This document shows, one piece after another, positions 38,880 through 51,524 of a stretch of DNA of 64,000 nucleotides. Made by a program: the position numbers and the translations under genes. The notes beneath the pieces were generated by a model that worked only from the letters and a program-made list of their open reading frames with translations, ran no database searches and was not told where the DNA came from. Positions within the stretch are counted from its first letter, which is position 1. Every line of letters begins with the position of its first letter. Origin of the DNA: Gemmataceae bacterium (GTDB taxonomy: Bacteria > Planctomycetota > Planctomycetia > Gemmatales > Gemmataceae); NCBI GenBank assembly GCA_022842245.1, contig JALHPZ010000001.1:147472-211471 (forward strand). The letters run 5' to 3'.

Positions 38880-39483
38880 AAACCCGAAGCTGGCTCCGGG
38901 CATCGGTTCGCGGGAACCGACCCGGCGACACAACGGTTGGCACGGTTTCCCGCGCCAGCCGGGGACGGACGGGCACTTCGCCTACCCATCCGTTCGGCAG
39001 CCTGGCGACCTGCGGTTCTGGGCGGGGGACGCCAACCGGAGGCCCATGGCTTTGCGCCCCCGCCTCGCGACGGGTTTGCCATTTTCGCGGTGCGGAATCG
39101 GCGTTAATGCCGCCGGCACGGCCGCGGAGCCAACCCCCGTTCCGATCGCGAAGACCGACCGGAACGTTGGATTTTTGGCAGGATAGGACAAATTTGACGG
39201 CACGGGAGCGCGAGTTTGGGAAATCGGGAGGAAATTTGCCGGTCTTGCCGAATGCGCCGACATGATGGAAGCGACGGCTAACGGTCGCGTTGCCGTGGAT
39301 TGACGCGAGGGTGGCCACGGCGAGCCGGACGCCATTTCGTCGTTGCACCGGCTGTGATCGACGGCGAGAATGGGGGACGTCGAATCCATCGCATGCCTCC
39401 GAGTGGAAAAGCGGGCGACACCGGCTGGCGTAGCCGGCGCACCCGGCAGTCCAAGGATTCGCTCGGCGTTGGAGAGAGTGGAC
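38880..39483. other. 600-bp region without a recognisable gene
   Basis: Open frames here on both strands are low-complexity, Arg/Pro-rich and resemble no family. Around 39190 the bases AAATTTGACGGCACGGGAGC faintly recall the TTTGACG box of the hairpin elements at 41001 and 55842, without a hairpin. I see no tRNA or clear terminator. Confidence 0.5.
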
Positions 39484-40851
39484 ATGGCGACGAGGCGGCG
39501 GTTCGTGCAAGTCGCAGCCGGGGCGGGAGTCGTCTCGGCGGCCGGGGGGTTGCCGTCAGCCGCGGCGGTGCGTCCTTCGACCGCCCGGTCACTCACGACC
39601 GACGTTCTGGTCTGTGGTGCGGGCTGCGCCGGAGTCGCGGCGGCACTCGCGGCCGCCCGCGGCGGGGCCAATGTCCTTCTCGTCGAAAAGGCGCCGTTCG
39701 CCGGCGGTATCATCACCAGCGTCGGGCTGCCGTACTTCGACGGCATCGCCAATATCCGCGACAACCGCATCGTCGTCCGCGGAGTCGCTCTGGAACTGCT
39801 CTCGAAGTCGGGCGTGTGCAAACCGGACGCGAAGACGGTCGAGAAGCACAACCCGACCATCCCGAACACGTTCGAATTCAAACTGCTCCTCGATTCGCTG
39901 CTCCAGAAGGAGAAGACTCACCGGACCCTTTTCAATTCGTTCGTCTGCGACGTCGAGCGGAAGGGCGACCGGGTCGAGGCGGTTCGGGTGGCCAACAAGG
40001 ACGGGCTGGTGACGATCCGCCCGAAGGTGGTGGTGGATTGCACCGGGGACGCGGATGTGGCGGCGTGGGCCGGCGCGCCGTTCGAGCAGAGCAAGGAGGT
40101 GCAACCGCTCACCCTGCACTTCCGCATTGGGCGCGTAAAGAAGAACCCGGACCTGACCAGGAACTGCCGGGAGGCGTTGAAAAAGGCCCAGGAGGCCGGC
40201 GAGCTGCCGCACTACTACGGGCCGGGGGTGATGTTCCTGTTCGCCGACGACGAAGTCTATGTGCACGGCGTCCGGGTGCCGGCCAACCCGACGGACGCGG
40301 CCGACCTGAGTCGGGCGGAGATGCAGGGGCGACGGGACGCGCACGCCATGTTCGTCGCTTGGAAGAAAGGAGTGCCGGGATTCGAGCAGTCGTACTTCAT
40401 CGAGGCGTACCCTTGGATCGGCGTCCGCGAGTCGCGGCGGCTGGTCGGCGAATACGTACTCACCGAGGACGATCTGATGAAGGGCCGGCGGTTCGCGGAT
40501 GCCATCGCCACCGGCTGCTGGTACCTCGACCTGCACCCGAACAAAACGACCGTCGGCGGGGCGAACGATTTCAAGCCAGAAAAGGTGCAGCCCGACCCAT
40601 ACGACATCCCCTACCGCTCGCTACTGCCGAAGAAAGTGGCGAACCTGCTGGTCGCCGGCCGGTGTCACTCGGCGACGCGGGGCGCGCATGCCTCGACTCG
40701 CGTGACCGTGACGGCGATGGCCACCGGAGAAGCGGCCGGAGTCGCGGCGGGCCTTGCGGCCGCGATGGGCAAAAGCCCTAGCGAGATCCCGGGTGCGCGG
40801 GTTCGCGAGGCGCTGGCCGAACGGAATGCCGGTCCGTTCACCGACGGCTGA
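39484..40851 (+). CDS. FAD-dependent oxidoreductase with Tat-like signal
   Basis: The 455-residue protein starts with a twin-arginine-like signal (MATRRRFVQVAAGAGVVSAA). An FAD-binding Rossmann motif follows (VLVCGAGCAGVAAALAAARG) and the family pattern PF12831 (VDCTGDADVAAWAGAPFE, RESRRLVGEYVLTEDDL, VAGRCHSATRGAHASTRVT). Such exported flavoproteins are common in planctomycetes and may oxidise carbohydrate-derived substrates. ATG 39484 has GGAGAG upstream and fits the signal; the longer frame from 39370 does not. Confidence 0.9.
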   Translation: MATRRRFVQVAAGAGVVSAAGGLPSAAAVRPSTARSLTTDVLVCGAGCAGVAAALAAARGGANVLLVEKAPFAGGIITSVGLPYFDGIANIRDNRIVVRGVALELLSKSGVCKPDAKTVEKHNPTIPNTFEFKLLLDSLLQKEKTHRTLFNSFVCDVERKGDRVEAVRVANKDGLVTIRPKVVVDCTGDADVAAWAGAPFEQSKEVQPLTLHFRIGRVKKNPDLTRNCREALKKAQEAGELPHYYGPGVMFLFADDEVYVHGVRVPANPTDAADLSRAEMQGRRDAHAMFVAWKKGVPGFEQSYFIEAYPWIGVRESRRLVGEYVLTEDDLMKGRRFADAIATGCWYLDLHPNKTTVGGANDFKPEKVQPDPYDIPYRSLLPKKVANLLVAGRCHSATRGAHASTRVTVTAMATGEAAGVAAGLAAAMGKSPSEIPGARVREALAERNAGPFTDG

Positions 40852-41000
40852 TCCGTGGCAATCCGGACGTCGAACCCGGTTCAGGTTTTCCTGTCCGCGA
40901 GCAATCGAAATCCAACCAGTAACCGGTGTTTCCGCGGTCGGCGTATCTGATCCGGGGGCAGGCGTTGTCGCGGATCGACTTGTTGCCCGATAACCGCGAG

Positions 41001-41087
41001 TTTGACGTAAGTCCTTAACGGGCCAGTACGCTTCCGGAAATCGATCGTCTTTCCGCCGAGGGGTGGCGCGGGCGCGGCGGAAAGACG
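41001..41087 (+). repeat. Repeat element with covarying hairpin, copy 1
   Basis: It starts with TTTGACGTAAGTCCTTAACG and, 45 bases on, has a hairpin with a 13-bp stem (CGTCTTTCCGCCG, 41046-41058) and a 16-base loop (AGGGGTGGCGCGGGCG). Copy 2 at 55842-55940 keeps the box and loop but has a different paired stem. The surrounding 300-bp gap (40852-41151) holds nothing else I recognise. Confidence 0.75.
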
Positions 41088-41151
41088 TCACATCCGGTTG
41101 AGGACGGGCGAGATGTCGACGCGAAGCCCGAAACAGCGGTCGAACCGCCCA

Positions 41152-42246
41152 TTACGATCGGACGGCGAGCGAGTCGTTCGTCAGCAGCACGAAATCCGCC
41201 GGCTGGCCCACTTCTAATCGTGGCACGGGCAGACCCATCAGTTCGCGCGGCCGCACGCTCGCCAACTCGATCGCCTCCGACAACCCGATACCGGTCATCG
41301 TCATCACCGTGCGCACGCAGTCGTCGGTGAAGCAGCCCGACCCGGCGAGGTACGGCGTGCCCGGCACCACGATCTTCCCGCCGGGCAGCACTTCCAACTC
41401 CGTGCCCCACTCGCGGTAGCGCCCCGGCGGCAGGCCGGCGAGGTTCCCCGCGTCGCACGTGATGAGCGCCCGCGGGCCTTTCATGCGCAGGAAGCAGCGC
41501 ACGACCGCCGGCGGCAGGTGGTGCCCGTCGGTAATGAGGCTCGCGAACAGGTCGTCATTCGCGAGCTGTTCCCACAGCACGTTCTCGTGCCGGTTCATCA
41601 TGGCGTGGCAGCCGTTGCCGAGGTGCGTGCTGGTCTTCGCGCCGGCCTTCGCGGCGTCGCGGATCTGCGCGCCGGTCGCGGCCGTGTGGCCGATCGCCAC
41701 CACGACGCCGGCGGCCGCCAGCTTCTCGATGAACGGAATCGCCCCCGCGCGCTCCGGCGCCACCGTCACCATCCGGATGCGCCCGCCGGCGGCGTCCTGC
41801 CAGCGGCGGAATTCGTCCCAGTCGGGATCGCGAACGTGCTCGCGGGGGTGGGCGCCGCGCGGGCCGTCCTCGCCGGAGAGGTACGGCCCTTCGAGGTGGA
41901 AGCCGGGAATGCGCCGCGCGAGGTCGGCGTCGGCGTCCAATGCGCGGGACAGAACCGTGAAGCCGTGGCGGATCGTCTCGAAGCTGTTCGTGATGAGCGT
42001 GGGGAGGAATCCGCCGATGCCGTGCGCGGCGCAGGTGTCGGCGATCATCCGCACGTCGGCAGTCGTCAGGTCCGGTGAGACGAACCCGCGTCCGAGGCAG
42101 CCGTTGATCTGGATGTCAAAGAAGGAGGGAGCGATCCAGGGCAGGCCGGGCGAGTCCGCCACCGGTGCGACGGAGGCGACGCGACCGTCGACGATTTCGA
42201 CGGCGACCGGCTGCCGGGTGGCGTAGTGGCGGGCGAGGAGCGGCAT
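41152..42246 (-). CDS. nagA: N-acetylglucosamine-6-phosphate deacetylase
   Basis: The 364-residue amidohydrolase has the NagA metal ligands: Glu in HLEGPYLSGEDGPRGAH, His in AIGHTAATGAQ, His in THLGNGCHAMMNR, and catalytic Asp in ITCDAGNLAG. It removes acetyl from GlcNAc-6-phosphate in amino-sugar recycling. ATG 42246 gives the normal N terminus; an alternative ATG 42264 would overlap the kinase stop by eight bases. Being last in a run with two kinases suggests co-transcription, possibly linked to cell-wall sugar turnover, but this is only contextual. Confidence 0.9.
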   Translation of the reverse strand: MPLLARHYATRQPVAVEIVDGRVASVAPVADSPGLPWIAPSFFDIQINGCLGRGFVSPDLTTADVRMIADTCAAHGIGGFLPTLITNSFETIRHGFTVLSRALDADADLARRIPGFHLEGPYLSGEDGPRGAHPREHVRDPDWDEFRRWQDAAGGRIRMVTVAPERAGAIPFIEKLAAAGVVVAIGHTAATGAQIRDAAKAGAKTSTHLGNGCHAMMNRHENVLWEQLANDDLFASLITDGHHLPPAVVRCFLRMKGPRALITCDAGNLAGLPPGRYREWGTELEVLPGGKIVVPGTPYLAGSGCFTDDCVRTVMTMTGIGLSEAIELASVRPRELMGLPVPRLEVGQPADFVLLTNDSLAVRS

Positions 42247-42256
42247 GGCGGGAACG

Positions 42257-43978
<1,722 letters not shown>

Positions 43979-44015
43979 CGGGCGAGGCTCCACGATTCCA
44001 GAGCGCACGGGCGCG

Positions 44016-45590
44016 TCATCGGGCGGCGCGCACGGCGTCGATCACATCCGGCCGGTCGCGGTACAGTTCTTCGACAGCATTCAGCATAGCGTCCGCGTCG
44101 GCTTTGTGGCCGCTTTCCCGCAACTTTCGCGCCCGCGCGATTGCCTCCGTCGGAACATTCGAATTCGGCCGGAACGGCGTCTGGTTGCCCAACTCTTCCA
44201 GCCCGTGCCGGGCCAGGTCCACCCATCGGCGATCGGCTTCGGAATTCCCGAAGATCGTCGCGAGGCTTTCCCAGGTGCGGCGGGCCTCGCTGGCGTCCCC
44301 CACTTGCACGAGTTTCAAACCCCGGTGGTACAACCGCTCGGCTTCCGATGCGTATTTCGTCTTGCCGAACAGGGTGAACGACCGGGCGAGTTCCTTCCGT
44401 TCCAGCAGGTATTGTCGGGTCTCGCGCACGTCGTCCGGCCGCCAGTCGGGGTGCCAGCGCGCGAGGTCGTCCAGATCGTCCCGCGCGGCGTCCCAATCGT
44501 CGGGTTCGTCGGAGGCCAGTTTCGTCTGAAGCGCGGTCCAGAGCGCTTCGGGCGCGGGGCGCGGTCGGAAGAAGGCGAAGAGGATCGCGCCGACGACGGC
44601 GAGGAACAGCGTGCCGAACACGAGTGCCTGCCGGCGGGTGGCGCGGCGTTCGGCCGGATCGGGCGCGTCCGGCGCGGCGACGCCCAGCGGCGCGTGCAGG
44701 CCCGTCGGGTCCTCCGCGCTCGGCGGCAGCAGAATGCGCGCCCCCTTGCGCTCCAGCTTGCCGCGGATCTGGTCCAGTTCGTCCAGCAGCGCCGCGGCGC
44801 TCGCCGGGCGGCGGGCCGGGTCCTTCGCCAGCAACGCGCACACGAAGTCGTCCAGTTCGTGCGGCAGCTTCGGCACGAAGTTCGCGGGTCGGTCCGGCAG
44901 CGTGTAGCAATGCTTGTGCATCAGTTCCGCGGCGGTGCCGGCGGTGAAGGGCGCGCGGCCGGTGAGCACCGTGTAGAGCACGCCGCCGAGGGCGTAGAGG
45001 TCGCTGCGGCGCGTCAGCGGCTTGCCCGTGAAGAATTCCGGCGCGAGGTAGCCGGTCGTTCCCATCGGTTCGGCCGGAAGCGTGAGCGGCGCGCGGTTCA
45101 GGATCTTGGCGATGCCGAAGTCGGTGACTTTCAGCGAGCCATCCGCGAGGACGATGAGGTTCGCGGGTTTGAGTTCGCGATGGAGGATGCTGCGGTGGTG
45201 GGCATGTTTGAGCGCCCGCGCCGCCTGGATGGCGATGCGGAAGAAGAATTCCGGCCAGGGCAGCCCTGCGCCGGCCTGCGCGAGCCGTTTCGCCACGTCC
45301 GTGCCGTCCACGAACTCGGCCGCGTAATACGGCAGCCCGGCGTGGACGCCGCTATCGTAGTACCGCGCGATGTTCGGGTGCGTCAGCCGGCGCAGCGCGA
45401 GCATCTCCGCCGGGAAGCGCGCCTGGAACGCCGGATCGGCGCAGATCGGGTGCGACAGCACCTTGACAGCCGCTTCGGCGGGATCGGACTCGGATTTCGG
45501 TTCGGCGTTCGAGGCGCGGTAGACCGTGCCGAGGCCCCCGGTGCCCAGTTCGGCCGTCAGTATCCAGTTGCCGATCCGCGTGCCGATCAT
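44016..45590 (-). CDS. Ser/Thr kinase-like protein with HRE in place of HRD
   Basis: The 524-residue protein has a kinase domain with Gly loop (GTGGLGTVYRA), Lys43 (AAVKVL), DFG (residues 157-159) and YLAPE. The catalytic loop reads HRELKPAN, with Glu139 where the proton-accepting Asp is expected (codon at 45174-45176). A membrane helix (ALVFGTLFLAVVGAILFAFF) and a TPR-like helical tail follow. The change probably reduces phosphotransfer, so it may be a weak kinase or pseudokinase. The next kinase gene follows on the same strand after about 37 bp. Confidence 0.88.
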   Translation of the reverse strand: MIGTRIGNWILTAELGTGGLGTVYRASNAEPKSESDPAEAAVKVLSHPICADPAFQARFPAEMLALRRLTHPNIARYYDSGVHAGLPYYAAEFVDGTDVAKRLAQAGAGLPWPEFFFRIAIQAARALKHAHHRSILHRELKPANLIVLADGSLKVTDFGIAKILNRAPLTLPAEPMGTTGYLAPEFFTGKPLTRRSDLYALGGVLYTVLTGRAPFTAGTAAELMHKHCYTLPDRPANFVPKLPHELDDFVCALLAKDPARRPASAAALLDELDQIRGKLERKGARILLPPSAEDPTGLHAPLGVAAPDAPDPAERRATRRQALVFGTLFLAVVGAILFAFFRPRPAPEALWTALQTKLASDEPDDWDAARDDLDDLARWHPDWRPDDVRETRQYLLERKELARSFTLFGKTKYASEAERLYHRGLKLVQVGDASEARRTWESLATIFGNSEADRRWVDLARHGLEELGNQTPFRPNSNVPTEAIARARKLRESGHKADADAMLNAVEELYRDRPDVIDAVRAAR

Positions 45591-45674
45591 TTCGACTCCG
45601 GCCGCGCCGGTGGGCGCCTATGAATGACTGCTGACGATAGTTTACGATCGCCGCACATGAAAGGTTCCGCGACC

Positions 45675-46046
45675 ATGCACGCTCTGTTGCTGATTGCCCA
45701 CGGAAGCCGCCGGGCCGAGGCGAACGCCGACCTGGAATTCATCGCGGAGGCGATGCGGTCGCGCGGGCGGTACGGATGCGTGCAGGTCGCGTATCTCGAA
45801 CTGGCGGAGCCGGACATCCCGACGGGGGCGGCGGCGTGCGTGCGGGCCGGGGCGACGCGCGTGACGATGCTGCCGTATTTCCTGTCCCCCGGCGTGCACG
45901 TCCGCACCGACCTGTTGGAATTCCGCGAGTCGTTCGCCGCCGCGCATCCGACCGTCGCGTTCGTTCTGGCCGAACCACTGGGGCGGCATCCGCTGCTGAT
46001 CGAGATCGTCGAACAACGGGCACTGGATACCGAAGGCAAAATCTGA
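45675..46046 (+). CDS. Sirohydrochlorin chelatase / CbiX-like protein
   Basis: The 123-residue protein matches the short CbiX fold: LLIAHGSRRAEAN with the metal-binding His near the N terminus, VAYLELAEPDIP, and TMLPYFLSPGVHVRTDL with the second His. Family members insert Fe, Co or Ni into tetrapyrroles for siroheme or cobalamin. ATG 45675 is the homologous start; upstream in-frame ATGs add non-conserved residues. It is divergent from the kinase at 45590 and has no other tetrapyrrole gene nearby. Confidence 0.88.
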   Translation: MHALLLIAHGSRRAEANADLEFIAEAMRSRGRYGCVQVAYLELAEPDIPTGAAACVRAGATRVTMLPYFLSPGVHVRTDLLEFRESFAAAHPTVAFVLAEPLGRHPLLIEIVEQRALDTEGKI

Positions 46047-46064
46047 CGAACGGGACGCCTCATC

Positions 46065-46269
46065 GGTTTTGGCCCCGGAGGGGCCGCCGGTTGTAGCCAC
46101 GGGTGAAACCCGTAGTCTGGAGGAAGAGGAATCTTCGCCCCGGCAGGGGCGATGGAAACGACGACGTGCCACTGCCCCTGCCGGGGCAGAATGGAGTTCT
46201 CCATCTTCCACGGGTTGCGCTTCGCTCCACCCGTGGCTACAACCCGCAGTCCCTCCGGGGCCAAAACCC
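46065..46269. repeat. 205-bp imperfect palindrome
   Basis: Left arm GGTTTTGGCCCCGGAGGGGC then GGTTGTAGCCACGGGTG; the right arm is the same inverted. The centre carries GCCCCGGCAGGGGC and GCCCCTGCCGGGGC. It fills the gap between cbiX-like and ettA genes. It looks like a dispersed non-coding repeat rather than a terminator. Confidence 0.8.
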
Positions 46270-46380
46270 AAATCGAATTCGCCACTACGCATCTCTCAAT
46301 GCCAGCGGCTCTCGCAACCGATCATTTCTCCGCCTCTCGCGCCGTATCATTTCCCTTAACTCACAAGCGGAGCGGAACGA

Positions 46381-48045
<1,665 letters not shown>

Positions 48046-48047
48046 CC

Positions 48048-48647
48048 CTATCCCATCGCCCGCCGCAGGATCGGCCGGAGCTTCGCGATCGCGCGGCCGC
48101 GATGGCTCAGGGCATGCTTCACGGTCGAACTCAGCTCGCCGAAGCTGGCGTGGTATTCGGGAATGACGAAGAGCGGATCGTAGCCGAAGCCGCCGTCACC
48201 CTTCGGCTCCTTCGCGATGACGCCCCAGCATCGCCCCTCGACGACGGCGACGACCTCGCCCGCTGGATTGGCGAGGGCGGCCGTGCTCACGTAATACGCG
48301 GCGCGCTTGTCGCCTTCGTATTTCGTCAATTCCGCCAGCAACTTCGCGTTGTTTGCCGCGTCGTCGCCGTGGGTGCCGGCCCAGCGCGCGCTGTACACGC
48401 CCGGCTGCCCGCCGAGCGCGGGCACCACGAGGCCGCTATCCTCGCCGAGGGTCCATTCGCCGAGCAACGGCGCGAGCGTCGTCGCCTTGATCCGGGCGTT
48501 CTCCTCGAACGTCGTGCCCGTCTCCTCGATGTCGGCGGGCGCATTCGGAAACGGTGAGAGATCGACGACCTCGACGAGGTCGGCGAGCAGTTCCACCAGT
48601 TCGCGGAGCTTCTTCTTGTTGCGGCTGCCGAGGACGAGGCGGGGCAT
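48048..48647 (-). CDS. rdgB: dITP/XTP pyrophosphatase (RdgB/HAM1 family)
   Basis: The 199-residue protein starts LVLGSRNKKKLRELVELL and contains the HAM1 motifs TGTTFEENARIKA, GEDSGLVVPALGGQPGVYSA and GDGGFGYDPLFVIP, ending with SHRGRAIAKLRP. It hydrolyses non-canonical purine triphosphates to prevent their incorporation. ATG 48647 is the family start; the open frame continues upstream only by chance. It is tail-to-tail with ettA, with 2 bp between. Confidence 0.95.
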   Translation of the reverse strand: MPRLVLGSRNKKKLRELVELLADLVEVVDLSPFPNAPADIEETGTTFEENARIKATTLAPLLGEWTLGEDSGLVVPALGGQPGVYSARWAGTHGDDAANNAKLLAELTKYEGDKRAAYYVSTAALANPAGEVVAVVEGRCWGVIAKEPKGDGGFGYDPLFVIPEYHASFGELSSTVKHALSHRGRAIAKLRPILRRAMG

Positions 48648-48661
48648 GCGGGCGGCTCCGG

Positions 48662-50473
48662 TCACTTGGTGGCGTAGGCGGGCAGTTCGCGGACGCGCTT
48701 CCAGACCGCATCGTACGCCGACTTGAACGGGGCGCTGGTCGTCGTGCCGAACTCGGTTTTGAATCTGGCGGCCGAGATGCCATCGCGCAGATCGTCGACC
48801 GTCGGAACGTAGTCCTTCAGCGCGAACGATTTGGCGAATGATGCCAGCGCGTCCGGCTTCGCTTTCACGAGTTTGGCGAACTCGATGCCGGCGAAGTCGG
48901 CGGCGAGGTCGGCGAAGCTGAAACCGCTCGCCTTCGTCATGTCGAGTTGTTCCTTGAGAAGCCCGGCGCTTTCGGCGAGTTCCGGCCCGGCCAGTTCGGC
49001 GAGCGCGGCGGACACGGCGAAGTGCTGGCAGAGGTCCCGCCGGTTCCGCACCGTTGGGTTGCCGAGCACGCCGAGGCGCTGACGGCGTTCGGCGTCGTCC
49101 TCGACGGCCTTGCAGAAGGACGCGGTGAGCGGGTTGTCGCGCAGGACGTTCGAGTCGTCGAGCGCGAGGCCCAGCGCGAGCAGGAACGCCGGCTCGCGAT
49201 GCTCCTTCTCCAGCCCGAGCGCCGCCGTCGCCGCCGCACGCACGTACGCGGCCGTCAGGTCGTCCCCCTTCAGTTTCGCCGCAAAACCGACTGTCAACTT
49301 CGCGTTCTCCTCGGCCTTCGCCGTCACGGCGCGGATCACGGTCCGCACCGCCTCCTCCTTCGCGTTCCGCGTCCGCCCCGCCGCGGGCGCCATCGGCGCG
49401 ACGGCCACCGTGCCGGCCGCAGGCACCACGCCCTCGGGCGGTTTGATGCCCGCACGGTCCAAGAGCGCCAGATAAATCTCCGGCATCGGTTCGTCCGGTA
49501 GCGCGAGCCGCGTCGTGCCGTAGATGCGCCCCAGCCGCGTTTGCGTCGCCGACGAAAGGTCCGCAAGGCGGTTCGCTTTCCCGCCGCGCAACTCGTCCGC
49601 GACGAGACTCATCGCGAGGACGTTGAGCGCGTCGAACCCGATGCGGAACTTCGCCGACACCGCCTGCCCGTCGCCGAGCCGCGGCCGCATCGCCGATGCC
49701 CGGTCCGGCACCGTCGTCGCGCCGAGGTGCCGGCCCAGCTGTTGAACCAACACCTCGACGCGCTCCGCCTCCGATCGCGGCTCGCGCTCCCGAACGAGAA
49801 TGTGCGATTGCAACGCCACCACCGGTGCCGCGAACGGCAGCGCCTTCGGCATCTCGCCCGGCAACGCGTCGAACTTCCGGCTCGTGTACCCCACCGCGAG
49901 CGAACCCGGCTTCACCTTCACCACCTTCGCGAAGTCCGCCGCGAGCGCCGCGAACTCCGTCGCCTTCGGGTCGGCGTCCCACGTGCCCACGTCGGCGAGT
50001 TCGTAGCGAACTCCGGTGTGGCTCTCGACGATCGCCGCCGCCTGCGCGAACCGCTTCTTCAGCACCGGCTCCCATGCCGCGCGCGTGCGACGTTCGGAAT
50101 CATCCACGAGCAGCGTCACGGGGATCGCGATCGCCTTCGCGGATGTCGCCGCCGTCGGCAGCGCGCCGGCGGGCGGTGCCTGGCCCTCGAGCTGAATGCC
50201 CGCCAGCTCCGCCTTGTCGTTCCGGTTCGTGAAGACGTACGCGGTGTAGGCCTCGAGCGTGAACGGCTTCTCGGTTCCCATCGCAAGCGACGCGGTCTTG
50301 TCGCACGGGAACGGCCGCGCCTCCCCCGGCGCGAGCGTGTGCTCCGCCGCTTTCCCACCGTCCGCCGCGAGCGTGAACGCCAGCGGTTCGTTCGAACCGT
50401 TGCCGACGACGACGACCGCAGCGGAGGCGGACCCCGCGAGCGCGAAGACCAACAGAAGCGATGCGAACTTCAT
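48662..50473 (-). CDS. Secreted protein of unknown function
   Basis: The 603-residue protein has a signal peptide (MKFASLLLVFALAGSASAA), a short beta-type domain (VVVVGNGSNEPLAFTLAADG, LAPGEARPFPCDKTA) and a long alpha-rich body with many Ala and Leu. A segment (VLVQQLGRHLGATTVPDRAS) recalls a metalloprotease helix but lacks HExxH. It ends 14 bp before rdgB on the same strand. No family was recognised; a planctomycete-specific exported protein is the safest call. Confidence 0.8.
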   Translation of the reverse strand: MKFASLLLVFALAGSASAAVVVVGNGSNEPLAFTLAADGGKAAEHTLAPGEARPFPCDKTASLAMGTEKPFTLEAYTAYVFTNRNDKAELAGIQLEGQAPPAGALPTAATSAKAIAIPVTLLVDDSERRTRAAWEPVLKKRFAQAAAIVESHTGVRYELADVGTWDADPKATEFAALAADFAKVVKVKPGSLAVGYTSRKFDALPGEMPKALPFAAPVVALQSHILVREREPRSEAERVEVLVQQLGRHLGATTVPDRASAMRPRLGDGQAVSAKFRIGFDALNVLAMSLVADELRGGKANRLADLSSATQTRLGRIYGTTRLALPDEPMPEIYLALLDRAGIKPPEGVVPAAGTVAVAPMAPAAGRTRNAKEEAVRTVIRAVTAKAEENAKLTVGFAAKLKGDDLTAAYVRAAATAALGLEKEHREPAFLLALGLALDDSNVLRDNPLTASFCKAVEDDAERRQRLGVLGNPTVRNRRDLCQHFAVSAALAELAGPELAESAGLLKEQLDMTKASGFSFADLAADFAGIEFAKLVKAKPDALASFAKSFALKDYVPTVDDLRDGISAARFKTEFGTTTSAPFKSAYDAVWKRVRELPAYATK

Positions 50474-50672
50474 GCGAACTACCTGGAACATCGACGATCG
50501 GCGCGCAGCCCGGCCGATGCACGGATCGTAGCAGCGACCGGAGCGTAATCAAGTTTATGCCCGATTCCGGATCGGATTGCGCCCGGCGCGAAGCTTTCGC
50601 GCCGTGTGGTTCTTCGGGGCGTTCCGTCTACAATTCCGCCAGCGATCCCTCACCCACGCGCGGAGTCTGCCG

Positions 50673-51524
50673 ATGAAGGCCGGAATGAACCTGCTCCTCT
50701 GGACCGGTCACGTGACCGCCGAACACTTCCCGCTGCTCGGCAAGATCAAGGCGGCCGGCTTCGACGGCGTGGAGATCCCGCTCTTCGAGGGCGACCCGAG
50801 CCACTACAAGACCATCAAAGCCGAACTCGACAAGCAGGGCCTCAAGTGCACGACCGTCACGGTCGTCGGCCCCGAGGCGAACCCGATCAGCCCCGATGCC
50901 GCCATCCGCGCCGCCGCCCACGAACGGCACAAGTGGGCCATCGATTGCTCCGCCGCCCTCGGCGCCGAAACCATGCTCGGGCCGTTCCACTCCCCGCTCG
51001 GCGTCTTCAGCGGCGACGGCCCGACGGCGGATGAGAAGAAATGGGGCGCCGACACGCTCCGCAAGGCGGCCGAATACGCCAAGCCGGCGAAGCTGATGCT
51101 CGCCATCGAGTACCTCAACCGCTTCGAGTGCTACTTCCTCACGACCGCCGTCGACGCGGCGGCGCTGGTGAAGGCGGTGGACCACCCGAACTTCCGCACG
51201 ATGTACGACACCTTCCACGCGAACATCGAGGAAACGCGGCCGAGCACGGCGATCAAGGCGGTCGCGCCGTACCTCGCGCACGTCCACATCAGCGAGAACA
51301 ACCGCGGCACGCCGGGCACGGGCCAGGTGAACTGGTTCGAGAGCTTCCGCACCCTGCGCGAGGTCGGCTACGACGGCTGGCTGGTGATCGAAGCCTTCGG
51401 CCGCGCCCTGCCCGCCCTCGCCGCCGCGACGCGCGTCTGGCGCGATTTCTTCCCCTCGCCGGAGCATGTCTACATCGAGGGTTACAAGTTCATGAAGTCG
51501 ATGTGGGACCTGGCGAAGGTGTGA
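50673..51524 (+). CDS. Sugar phosphate isomerase/epimerase, TIM barrel
   Basis: The 283-residue protein belongs to the AP-endonuclease-2-like TIM barrel family, close to D-tagatose/D-psicose 3-epimerases and hydroxypyruvate isomerase. The metal ligands are visible: Glu in LAIEYLNRFE, Asp and His in MYDTFHANIEE, His in HVHISENNRGTPG, and Glu in LVIEAFGR. It isomerises or epimerises a keto sugar in the cytoplasm; the substrate is not determinable here. ATG 50673 (MKAGMNLLLW) is the family start. Confidence 0.9.
   Translation: MKAGMNLLLWTGHVTAEHFPLLGKIKAAGFDGVEIPLFEGDPSHYKTIKAELDKQGLKCTTVTVVGPEANPISPDAAIRAAAHERHKWAIDCSAALGAETMLGPFHSPLGVFSGDGPTADEKKWGADTLRKAAEYAKPAKLMLAIEYLNRFECYFLTTAVDAAALVKAVDHPNFRTMYDTFHANIEETRPSTAIKAVAPYLAHVHISENNRGTPGTGQVNWFESFRTLREVGYDGWLVIEAFGRALPALAAATRVWRDFFPSPEHVYIEGYKFMKSMWDLAKV

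Noticed and set aside
38785..39510. 241-residue minus-strand frame in the gap after the oxidoreductase
   Set aside because: It overlaps the 3' end of the oxidoreductase gene, has no recognisable domain and is compositionally like shadow frames.
48648..50075. Upstream extension of the rdgB frame
   Set aside because: It lies within the secreted-protein gene in another frame and has no HAM1 similarity.
48662..50473. Secreted metalloprotease
   Set aside because: The candidate helix reads QLGRHLG and lacks the HExxH zinc motif.
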